From contig CAJVPJ010000298.1 of assembly GCA_910592205.1 (NCBI GenBank), forward strand, positions 1-29,928: DNA of 29,928 nucleotides, written 5' to 3'. The position numbers and the translations under genes were made by a program. Shown piece after piece: positions 9,706 to 18,768 of this stretch. Source of the stretch: Paraglomus occultum. Its lineage: Eukaryota > Glomeromycota > Glomeromycetes > Paraglomerales > Paraglomeraceae. Each line of letters opens with the position of its first letter. Positions within the stretch are counted from its first letter, which is position 1. The notes under the pieces are model-generated. The model did no database searches. It was not told the origin of the DNA and saw only the letters and a list, made by a program, of their open reading frames with translations.

Positions 9706-12323
9706 TTATTCAAAAAGAGTCTGAGTTGCTAAATTATGAGAAATAAAGTGTTAATATTGTAATATTGTAAGTTAACTTTATTTGTATCAACATGTAATCG
9801 TACCTGCAGCTGAATCCAAATCATAACTGTTTCTCGGTTTAGGCAAAGTTCCAGTAGGTAAGAGTGTGCTGGAATATTTACTCTCTTTCTCGAGACGTGA
9901 TAATGGCCTTACATCAGTATAATAAACGGCATTCCACATGTTGTCACCATATTTATTCTTTTCCGCATCTTCAATAATTTTATGAATATCATTCCAAAGT
10001 GTTCCCGCATCAGGTCGCTTATCAGGATCAGCATCACAACATCGCTCGGCAAGTTTCTTGTATTCCTCTGGCGCAGAATCAGGCATCGACGGTCGCAGTC
10101 CCTCACAAACACGTATCGCCAAACATTTGTCAAACGACAAATCTCTAAATGGTGGTTCACCAGTAGCAATCAAATACATAATGATACCAAATGAATACAC
10201 ATCCGATTCCTGAGTAAATTTGCAGGTATGGAAGACTTCCGGTGCAATGAAAGGCAAAACGCCTTGAATGGTTGAATTAGACTTGTGTGAATTCACTGAT
10301 TGTGAAAGACCAAGATCGCATATCAATGACTGTGTATAACTCGTACTGACATTATGTACAACAATGTTTCCACCATGGAGATCACAGTGCACTAATCCCG
10401 CATAATGAATAGTACACAGATAGTCTGTAATATTTTTCAAATGCCATAATTTATCCAACCACGTCAATTGGTTAATATTCTGATTCAAATAAGACAAAAG
10501 GCTACCATTGTTAGCATATTGCATGACAATTATGTACTCTTTTGTTCCTGGGTATTGTGTGACCCCATAAAGTTTAAGGAATGTGTTATACTCGTTTATG
10601 CACTTGGCATGATTTCGGAACTATCAAATGAAAATAAATATATAGCGTTAAATTGATGTCACTTTAATAGTATCATATATCGTACCAATTATTGCTTACC
10701 TCTGAAATAAATAATTCCGGTGTTTGATCAAAACTGTTATACTGTTTGAGTACAACAGTTTCTTTCATACCCTCTACTTCTGTATAATTTCTATATCTGG
10801 CAGTATAAACTAATCCGTAACCGCCAGATCCGATCTCTTTAAGTTCATAAAAGTCATTATACGGCATGCGCTTTACATGTTCATTGCTTTGTATAAATCT
10901 GTCCAATATTGTGTGTATGTCGTAATAGAAAACTAAATAATATTCCCGTGTAGATGGATCCTGCGTGATCCCAATTATCCAAATATTCTCAGGGGTTAAC
11001 ATATCCGGGTATTCCTCGGTTAACTATTGAATAACAATAAACAGAAGCGATAATCTAATTAGCACACGCGATACACATTAATAATATTACTTGCATTTTT
11101 ACACCACGTGAGCTAATTTACCTGATGAAAATCATCAACAATCTTTTTGAGTGTCACACGAGTCATCATCCAATCTGCTATATGTGTGCATCCATGGCGT
11201 AAAGATGTCATTTCTTGTACGTTTGTCAAAAGAGAGTATTCAATCCATTGTAGATACGCATCATTTTCGTTGCTCGTATTCTTCCATGATTCCATAATGA
11301 ATGAATCCAATGACGTGTTGCCCGTAGTCCAATTTTGTAGTCTCAGTGCTCCACAATGGTAACAGAATAGATTTATCTTGGGGCTTAACTGCTTCGTACA
11401 CGCCAGACATAATCCATATCCATCATATTGTTTTATTAGACAATACTTTTGTTTGCTTGCTTTGTATGTAAATCCGATGGTAACCCAAACATCTGCGGCA
11501 AGAATATCAGGATGCTTATCACATAACTAGCAGAAATGATGCATAATAATAAGTCAATGATTATTTAAACTATTCGATAAACATGACGCATAAGTAAATA
11601 ATTTACTTCGGCATAATATAAATCTTGTGTCTCGTCTGTTATCTCAAGTGGAATAAATATAACAGATAGATAATCAGGAGTAGATAGACCATACAAGCGT
11701 ACATATCCATTTCCCCAATCATCAATACAATCGAATGGAATCCATTCCAAATAGGCGTCATTTGGTGAGTATGTTTGTAGTTGAGATTTCTTAATAAAGT
11801 CATCGAGTTGGTGATTGTTGCTAGTCCACCCATCGGATAATTGTTTATAACCACAAATGCACCACACGGGACTACATCGGAGTATTCCACATGTGGAGCA
11901 GAAGCCATATCGAGAATAACAATGGTAAAACTCTCTTTCAGCAACCATGTAATAGTTGTCGTCATACTTGGTAAACCCCTTTATGAGTCCGTTGCGATGA
12001 TAAAGCCATACGGAGTATCGTCTAAAGTTATTGTCGTCGTTATTGTGCTTGTGTGTTGGAAGTGAGTATTTTCTAGCAAACTCACTCACAAGTGTTGCTG
12101 TGCATTCTTCGCTACTTCCAAGTAACAGCAACATAATGTCATACTCATACTCGTTATGTTTACGAATAGCGCAGCAAACGTTGTCAATTTGAGTTGGCTT
12201 TACGTTGGTGATTTCTTCGTAAGGTATCCATCCAAGTTTATTGTGTCTATTACTATCCACATAACTGGATTGAACTAAATCGTCTATAGCTGGGTTATTA
12301 AAAGTTTCTGATGCCAACGACAT
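9706..12323 (-). CDS. protein kinase with three tandem N-lobe-like modules, - copy, intact
   Basis: Five exons on the - strand: 12323-11607, 11526-11122, 11023-10700, 10620-9804 and 9728-9706, giving 761 residues. All junctions are GT-AG; introns 1-3 are phase 0 and intron 4 is phase 1. Residues 1-150 are module 1. Residues 150-280 are module 2 (CSTC, WCICG, then DGWTSNN and LDDFI). Residues 280-410 are module 3 (CLAC, CYHC, WTTGN, LDSFI). Residues 412-720 are the linker and full kinase: GSGGYG at 439-444, Lys467 in VVLK, HCDLHGGN with Asp562, DLG at 584-586, IAPE, and SDVYSFG of subdomain IX. Arg of HRD is Cys, so it is a non-RD type kinase, but the catalytic Asp, Asn and Lys are all present. 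The last mini-exon encodes A-T-Q-T-L-F-E. Most likely a soluble Ser/Thr-type kinase of the family expanded in Glomeromycotina; substrate unknown. Confidence 0.85.
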
Positions 12324-14343
12324 AGTAACAGGTTGAGTTTGAAAGAATTTTTTTTCAAGTTGAACAAAGTTTGTTCTTCAATAAATACTTGTGTTACCAT
12401 CGCACACGCATATTAGTACTACCGTTATAAATTTTTTGTTTCTGTTCAAAAGCTTATGTCGCTAGTAGATGCGTATTTTGGGGGGAGTTTCAGTATCAGC
12501 ATATTCAAACAGCTTTCATAACAAATCCATATGTGATAAAAGAGTACGAAATGCTATCCTAATTGTACCAAATAAATCGTCGGTATTTATGCATTATATC
12601 ATCCTAATGCACCGGAAGTCTTCCATACCTGCAAATTTACTCAGAAATCTGACGTGTATTCATTTGTTATTATCTCGTACTTAGTATTTTTGCTGTGATG
12701 CGACATACCCACATTCGGATGTCAGTTCCCCGATAATCTAAAATTGTTTAACGATGACTATAATTATTGATGGTACAAAAAAGTTTCGGTTAATACATCG
12801 GTTGATGTTTTCCAGCGACTCGTGTACCGTTGAATTATTATCACGCATATCCCGTTGCTTTCCGTCGTAAATTTCTTTTGTTTTAGAAATATTTATAGTT
12901 GTTACAAGAGTTTGTCTTTCCATCCGTATTATCTTTGAGTCGTTTCCTATTTGCCACTTTTCGACCAGGTCACATAAACAAATAAATGCACATAAACGTA
13001 ATAACCAACCATATAATAAAAGACGACTGTAATTGGTTCGATGCGGTTTAATTATTGATATGATAATAGTAATAGTTTTGTGTCGATGAGAGATGCAAAA
13101 CTCGCTTTGTGAGACATTGAATACTACTGTATTAGTCAAATTGTCGTAACACGTATTTTCCATCGTCGTGACTAGTTGCTTACGAATAATTATGTTGATG
13201 GAAATGACAAAAAACCCCCATATTTCATAATTTCTGATATTTATATTAACCCGTCACGCAAATTCAACCAAATATCCCAAACACGCGGAATTACTATGAA
13301 TTCCGTAACATATTAACAATACGTTCATTTGTTGCTGCTTACAACATTTGGCTAATCTGACCCACAGACTTATAAAATATACAATCGTAATCGATCTAAA
13401 ACCAAAGTTGTCTACAATACGACGAATAATGTCCATTATTTTTACGAAGAAATAAAGTCTATAATAGAAAACCAAAACCCACCTTTGCTTGTGATGCTTA
13501 TTTTTTAGCAAAAATCAAAAACTCCCAACGGCGGGAGCACTACTAAAATATGTCATAATATAAAGACGTTAGAAATACTACCTGGTATTTACTATTCGAA
13601 TAAGGTACCTATTCGAATACCCGCATCAATATTTACTAAGTTTATTTTACGATATATATATACCTATTATAAGATTGCAAAAAGGTACTAACACATTGAT
13701 CTGGCATGGTTAAAATTTTAGTCGCCTGGTGTTTTGGTTAAATCACAAACCGTTAAGAATAGAATTAACTTACCAAATTAGGCTAAACATACGTTTCTTG
13801 GTTGTTAAAGTGGTGGCCATTATTTGTAATTTGATAGATTTAGTTTATCATGATAACTGTATGACGAAATATACAAACTCTCGGTACTATGGTATTATCC
13901 GTGTGTGCTTTGCGATGACATTTTTATCATGTGAATAAAATCGAGATTTAAACATGTTCAAATACCGTCGGTAAGGGACACGTTGTGTTTATTACAGTTC
14001 TAACGTTACACTTTTGCTAGTATCAGTAGACATAATTATAATGTCTCATTTTTTAACTCGCATTGTCTCTACTACGGCTTTTGGCTCACATATGCTCAAT
14101 CTCACTGTTTATAGCTTACTTTGGCTTAAATTCTATATTGTAATTGAATTACATAACCAAAATTATATGATCAAATTTATATACAATATTGATTTCACGT
14201 GTAGATAGATTGCTACTTTCTTGGAAAATCAAATAGAAATATCGGCTGGGGTATGCTTGCCAAAATTTTGATGTTACTTATGATATCAATAAATTCAATT
14301 CAGTAAATCAACTGAGTTTCAAATTGGGCAAAATACCTCAACA
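12324..14343. other. intergenic region with a kinase relic
   Basis: About 2 kb without an intact gene. It contains the kinase fragment at 12609-12720. A near-palindrome centred on GGTACC (TATTCGAATAAGGTACC then TATTCGAATA) lies at about 13592-13618. Other open frames (12738-13163 on -, 13254-13511 on -, 13729-13938 on +) have no recognisable motif and look like chance. Confidence 0.5.
12609..12720 (+). pseudogene. kinase C-lobe fragment, relic of a third copy
   Basis: From GCACCGGAAGTCTTCC onward the sequence matches the IAPEVFHTCKFTQ(K/E)SDVYSF region of the kinase genes at DNA level for about 80 bases, then fades to about 12720. Words such as CCTGCAAATTTACTCA agree with the - strand copy (9706-12323) and differ from the + copy. 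The relic lies about 290 bp upstream of that gene's start, on the opposite strand. Flanking sequence has no further kinase coding. Confidence 0.7.
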
Positions 14344-14444
14344 AATTATAAGTGTAAGGGAGGCGTTGCAAGAAATCACAACTTAAAACTGCATCAGCTA
14401 GTCAAGCAAAATGTAATTGTAAAGAAGCATGTATTAATGACTGA
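14344..14444 (+). pseudogene. cysteine-rich tail of an integrase-type transposase (relic)
   Basis: Two short overlapping frames read N-Y-K-C-K-G-G and then R-R-C-K-K-S-Q-L-K, later A-K-C-N-C-K-E-A-C-I-N-D and stop. The spaced C-x-C-K and R-R-C pattern resembles the CNC-K-xxC cysteine-rich tails at the C terminus of KRBA2/Ginger-type integrases, which also appear at 18328-18684. The piece ends about 70 bp before the truncated kinase-TPR frame. The match is short and frameshifted, so this is tentative. Confidence 0.35.
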
Positions 14445-14516
14445 ATAGTTGTAGAAAACAACATAAAATGTACTGTGCTGATTCATACGGGTAGTGTTGG
14501 CTGTCAATTGTAAGCG

Positions 14517-15593
14517 ATGTCCAAATCACGTGGGGATGGTGCTCCAGCATACAAGGATCCGGTATCGTTGAAGGATGACTCATGCCGACGTGGAAAGAAG
14601 TCCGATATATTTAGCCTTGGTGTAATACTATGGGAAATATCCAGCGGCAAAGTTCCATGCGGAGAACTTACTGAACCTTTACGTATTTATCTGTATAGGC
14701 TTAAAGGCTTTCGTGATTCCCCATTTACAACTGAAGAATATATCAGCCTTTATTCAGATTGTTGGGATGAAGATCCTAATAAGCGACCATTTTGTGCTAA
14801 AGTTTATAAGAGATTAGAGAAATGTCACCAAATGGACGATCTCAACAAGACATTGGAAGTTGAACCAAACAGTGCGCTAACGTTGAGCCGAAGAGGGAGT
14901 GTCTATCTAGATCTAGAACGATATGATGAGTCGCTGTATGATTACAACAAATCATTAAATATTGCACCAAATGACGCATGGGCATTGAGTCGGAGAGGAC
15001 TTGTCTATTTAAATCTAAAGCAGTACAACAAGTCGCTAATCGATTTCAATAGATCGTTGGAGATTGAACAGAATGACACATGGACATTGAGTCGAAGGGG
15101 AACTGTCTACCTAAATCTACAACAGTACGACAAGTCACTAATCGATTTCAACAAATCGTTAGACATTGAACCAAATGATGCATGGGCATTGAGTCGAAGG
15201 GGTGGTGTCTACCTAAATCTACAACAATACGACAAGTCACTAATCGATTTCAACAAATCGTTAGAGATTGAACCAAATGATGCATGGGCATTGAGTCAAA
15301 GGGGTTATGTCTATAATAACCTAAAACAATACGATAAGTCACTAATAGATCTCAACAAATCATTAGAAATTGAACCAAATGATGCATGGGTATTAGGTCT
15401 AAGGGGAGTTGTCTATAATAATCTACAACAATACGACAAGTCACTAATCAATTTCAACAAATTGTTAGACATTGAACCAAATGATGCATGGGCATTGAGT
15501 GTAAGGGCTTTTGTTTATACAATGATTGAACAGTATGATTATTCGAGCACGGCAAAAGCGGCAAATAAATACTCGATTTTACAAAGAGGTTGA
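14517..15593 (+). CDS. kinase C-lobe plus TPR protein, 5'-truncated
   Basis: The 358-residue frame starts at an ATG whose context AAGCGATGTCCAAATC is shared with the intact kinase-TPR gene at the codon equivalent to its residue 197. It therefore lacks the glycine loop, catalytic lysine, HKD and DFG segments and cannot be an active kinase as it stands. It keeps the C-lobe (RRGKKSDIFSLGVILWE, then CWDEDPNKRP). Six 34-residue TPRs follow at 14874-15485 and a seventh diverges after residue 340 (IEQYDYSSTAKAANKYS). Upstream, 13700-14510 holds no N-lobe exon, only a transposon-tail relic, so the break is probably a rearrangement. It could be a pseudogene, or a short TPR protein using the internal start. 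The TPR part is very regular and free of stops. Confidence 0.7.
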   Translation: MSKSRGDGAPAYKDPVSLKDDSCRRGKKSDIFSLGVILWEISSGKVPCGELTEPLRIYLYRLKGFRDSPFTTEEYISLYSDCWDEDPNKRPFCAKVYKRLEKCHQMDDLNKTLEVEPNSALTLSRRGSVYLDLERYDESLYDYNKSLNIAPNDAWALSRRGLVYLNLKQYNKSLIDFNRSLEIEQNDTWTLSRRGTVYLNLQQYDKSLIDFNKSLDIEPNDAWALSRRGGVYLNLQQYDKSLIDFNKSLEIEPNDAWALSQRGYVYNNLKQYDKSLIDLNKSLEIEPNDAWVLGLRGVVYNNLQQYDKSLINFNKLLDIEPNDAWALSVRAFVYTMIEQYDYSSTAKAANKYSILQRG

Positions 15594-15664
15594 TAATATT
15601 ATTGCGCTTAAATAAATTTGGATTGCGAAAATTTATTTTGAAATATTAATATTTTTTTTTTCAG
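15594..15664 (+). other. possible intron with strong polypyrimidine acceptor
   Basis: Between the end of the TPR frame and the next open stretch, a long T run ends in TTTCAG at 15660-15664, a good 3' splice site. A donor candidate at the end of the TPR frame (AAAGAG followed by GTTGAT, near 15588) is weak, so joining to the TPR gene is uncertain. Confidence 0.3.
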
Positions 15665-15977
15665 AAATCTTTGATTTACTATTAATAGTAAGTTCGGTTT
15701 ATCGAGAAATTTGGATAGACCAAAATATGGAACCTTGTAATAATAATGGTATTGAAATATTCAGACCCCATGCCCGTAGATTAGAAGTATTAAAATCACT
15801 TGCATTGGGTTTCCTCATGCCTACATTACACAAGTCAAAGATGTCACAAACATTTTTGAAAAGGACGGGTTATATTGCTTTTCTCACCATTTTTATGGTC
15901 TTAATCTGACTCTGTATGGACTAGATTGGTGTAGAAGGCTGGGAGACTACTTTGAAAAAATGGTACAGTCAAATTAA
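15665..15977 (+). pseudogene. unrecognised coding stretch with one frameshift
   Basis: One frame is open from the acceptor at 15664 (I-F-D-L-L-L-I-V-S-S-V-Y) through 15727-15815. A second frame, overlapping it near 15812, continues in protein-like composition (H-A-Y-I-T-Q-V-K-D-V, then H-H-F-Y-G-L-N-L-T-L-Y-G and R-R-L-G-D-Y-F-E-K) to a TAA at 15975-15977. A single indel near 15812-15825 would join them. I do not recognise the family. It may be a second C-terminal exon of the preceding TPR gene or a separate decayed gene. Coding nature is inferred from residue composition and the long stop-free runs only. Confidence 0.35.
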
Positions 15978-16179
15978 AGTTTATTATGTAAATAAAAATT
16001 ATATATGTCTCGTGTCAAAACTTTTTGAAACCCCATGTAGAAGTAAGGTAGGACTTTGACGGATATATAATAGCTGCTTTACATCCGGGCAACTATTATT
16101 TGAACAAAGCTGTTCGAAATCTAAATTCGCCGCAAATTATACCATCTCACAGTTTGCACAAATACATAATTTTCAATGA

Positions 16180-17785
16180 CTAAAGAATGAACTTATCAAC
16201 AGAAAAAACTTCCCAATCAATCCATTTAAAACTGTCACTAGTAGACCTGAATGGAAAATGATAGCGGTCCGTCCTAGAACTAGCCGAGCCATTTTCACTT
16301 GACCGATAACCAAACAGTAAGATACCTCCACCAAAATTGGGCAAATGGTTTTGGGAATTATAAATAGCATACTTTTCATTTTGAACAAAACTTGTTATGG
16401 TTTTCTCGACGTCATTCTCATCAAGCGAAAAAATAAAACTTTCTCTGGTAGAAAGAAATCCATCATGACTAGTACTCCATGATAATGGGTTGTATCCACC
16501 AAGTATTTCTTTTGTATTTTGTACTCTTCCTACGGCAATTGTTGGTCCTTTATCTGCACACATTTGCCAAAAGTTTTTCACGAGATCTGTTACATCACGA
16601 TCCCTGCTTTCTCGATAAAGTAACCTCAGTTTATAAGTAACAGTTTGTCTACTAGTCTCACGCTTGCCTATTTGTGATGCTTCTGAGACTTTCCGCAGAA
16701 TCCATGATGCCTGTTGCTTGTTAATAATAACTGAATCAACGTCGGGTAGTTGTCCTCTTCTGTGCGGTAACATTTGCGTCTTCGGCTGATAGTTCTTTTG
16801 CAGATTATAACAAAGTAGATCAGATCGTAACTCTCTCGGTAACACTTCAACGTACGGAATAACCCTTTCACCGAGTTGTTCGGAAGAAATATTAAAAAAT
16901 CTTATATGAGGCAGACAGTCTGCTATTATGTTTTTGATGACAATAACGTCATTAAGCGACCACTCGGTCGGATTGTCTGACAGTCCAGGAATTTGGTGAA
17001 AGGCCCATTGTATAACTGACATCCAAACATCAACTTCATCCATATTAAGCTCGTCATTCTTGAGAAGGTTAATAAAAGTCGCTTTTGATAAATCTACCAT
17101 ATTACTGGACTTGAGGATAATATCTGGAGACGATAACATAAGCTGGTTGCAATAGTCTTCAAGTTTCTGTAGCGAGTCAGTGGACGATGCATAGTTGTAA
17201 ACTGCAAGAACGTTCTGCTTAATCCATTCCTCATGTTGTTCGATCAAATAAGATCCAATCGCAGTACAGAAGGAGCTTAACCCAAGCTTATTAGCTTCTT
17301 TCAGAAGAACAACCCAAGATATATTCTCACAAGATCGAGAAGACATTTTTCCGGTATAAATAAATCTACAAATAACGATACATGCAGTTATGGACATTAA
17401 TCAAGACGTAGTATACCTTGTATATACCACTAACAATAATAATACTGTAACGTGTTCGCTACAACCAAAAGTACTTGCGAGCCATTACAACACATACGTA
17501 TGAAGATTCACATCAAAATTACCTAAGCAAAATTTCAAAAATATCAGGTGTCATGTCTTCGAACACTACAGCAGTTTGTTGAATTTCGGTAGCGTCTTCT
17601 GTATCCCTGGTTAGTTTGTCTTCAAAATATGCGCTTCTTGTACATAGAACCAAGGAATGAGCAAAAAATATCTTGTTGCTTGGTTCTTGACCAACATGAA
17701 TTGAAATATCGGTATATTTTCCGCTCTCATAAAGCTTTTCATAATCCGATGAAACACCAGAAAGTAATTCAATTATGTTACTCAT
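16180..17785 (-). CDS. BTB-BACK-TLDc domain protein
   Basis: Two exons on the - strand, 17785-17523 and 17365-16180, joined across a 157-nt GT-AG intron (phase 2), give 482 residues. Residues 10-112 are a BTB/POZ domain (Y-T-D-I-S-I-H-V-G, then FFAHSLVLCTRS and the F-I-Y-T-G strand after the splice). Residues about 125-235 are a BACK-type helical domain (LIEQHEEWI, then VDVWMSVIQWA). Residues about 298-477 are a TLDc domain ending W-E-V-F-S-V. BTB domains dimerise and usually recruit Cullin-3 in E3 ligases; TLDc domains bind V-ATPase or act in oxidative-stress resistance in other eukaryotes. The combination is one of the most amplified families in arbuscular mycorrhizal fungi. The start MSNIIELL was chosen because it fits the family's short N terminus; an upstream ATG at 17818 would add 11 residues. 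The gene looks intact. Confidence 0.88.
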
Positions 17786-18207
17786 TTCAAAGGTTATCAA
17801 AATTTTAGCGCACATCATCGATCATGGCGCAAAAAATAGATATTCAGATATGTATCACGTGGGACGTAATATAATTTTATTGGTTGAATTTGTCCCATCT
17901 TAGCTTTTAGTAGTTTGCTTTGAGGACGCTTTTTTGGGGCTTCACCCCCTTTTTAATTAGGTTAACTATTTTTAAAAAGAAAAACATGCGGGTGGTAGTA
18001 GTTTGTGCTGTCAATCTATAGGCAAAATTATTTACATAGAATATATAAATTAGTTGAACATATTGGAGTAAGTAATGGAATAGTCTCTATGATGCAATAA
18101 TCAGTATTGAAACGGTCACGTTGATAGTAATATGATTATTTAGACGTTGTCGAATTAGGCATAGCTGGGAATATTTCCCGGTCAGAATTTGAGTTATTAT
18201 TATGGTA
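17786..18207. other. intergenic, nothing recognised
   Basis: About 420 bp upstream of the BTB-TLDc gene. A small hairpin (GGGG-CTTCA-CCCC) is present at about 17935-17950. It probably includes that gene's promoter, but no specific element stands out. Confidence 0.4.
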
Positions 18208-18211
18208 TTAT

Positions 18212-18764
18212 TGTTCTGGTCCGATCTGTCCATCAGCCCGATCTGAACCAGGTTAAATCTATCACCTGACTTTTTCTGATACCCTGCGCAAATACGTGAT
18301 TATTATAAATTCTTTATTATAATAATACTAACGTCTAATTATCTTTGCTATTACAAGATATTGAGAGCTACAAGCGACACCTGCTTTCCTACATGCACAC
18401 CTGCTAGTTGTGCAACCAGACTTACAATGGCATAGGGCATTGACAGCAGCAGAACTCTGTAATCGGGAAGCCGCTGTTCGAGTCTCAGGAATATTTTCAA
18501 GTTCTGGAAACTCTGCGCTCACAGTTTCGATTTCACCTGCTAAGTAACACCTATCTAATACTCCAAAAACAAAGCCAAGACGGTAATAACCCCCATCGAG
18601 GGTTTCCAGAACTTTACATGGAAGTGACCTCTTATCATTTTTATTTCGATGTTTACGTAATAGTTTTGGCGCTATTTGAGAAGATTAGGTGATAGATTTA
18701 GGGGGGTTGACAAAATCAACCAATGACAATCAACCTGGGCTGATGGACAGATCGGGCCAGAACA
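18212..18764 (-). mobile_element. Ginger-like terminal-inverted-repeat element, nonautonomous, 553 bp
   Basis: The ends are 28-bp terminal inverted repeats (18212-18239 and 18737-18764) differing at one base, starting TGTTCTGG and ending CCAGAACA. Subterminal similarity continues inward (TAAATCTATCACCT on both sides). Both ends are flanked by TTAT (18208-18211 and 18765-18768), a candidate 4-bp target duplication. Inside, on the - strand, is a C-terminal integrase fragment. Ginger DNA transposons are known to combine a retrovirus-like integrase, TG..CA ends and 4-bp duplications, so this is probably a deletion derivative of such an element. The assignment to Ginger is an inference; the inverted repeats and flanks are seen directly. 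Confidence 0.7.
18328..18684 (-). pseudogene. integrase C-terminal fragment with cysteine-rich tail
   Basis: The frame is open for 118 codons on the - strand and lies entirely between the inverted repeats of the 18212-18764 element. Its first part contains C-K-V-L-E-T-L-D-G-G-Y-Y-R-L-G, the small beta-barrel-like segment that follows the catalytic core in KRBA2/gypsy-type integrases. It is followed by T-A-A-S-R-L-Q-S-S and the CHCKSGCTTSRCACRKAG cysteine cluster. The catalytic DDE core is absent. The natural tail is cut short after CSS. With no start codon near the frame's beginning, it is best read as a fragment left by internal deletion. Confidence 0.6.
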
Positions 18765-18768
18765 TTAT

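Larger units (their letters stand above)
5101..12323. repeat. large inverted duplication: two kinase genes tail to tail
   Basis: The arms are about 5101-7663 and 9706-12323, with a spacer near 2.0 kb. Exon count, exon lengths and all four intron positions correspond. Upstream similarity is limited: both 5' flanks contain GGTAACACAAG (5031-5041 on the + side) within about 80 bases of the start codon. Introns are far more diverged than exons, so the duplication is not very recent. Confidence 0.75.

Noticed and set aside
12738-13163. 141-codon - strand frame
   Set aside because: Composition is biased to I, N and R with no domain pattern and no splice or start support.
13590-13620. Near-palindrome around GGTACC
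   Set aside because: Short, isolated, and without a second copy or target duplication in the window; reported only in the intergenic note.
15900-16030. D-Y-F-E-K segment considered as the end of a mariner transposase
   Set aside because: The upstream frame lacks any mariner catalytic motif and no TA-flanked inverted repeats were seen.
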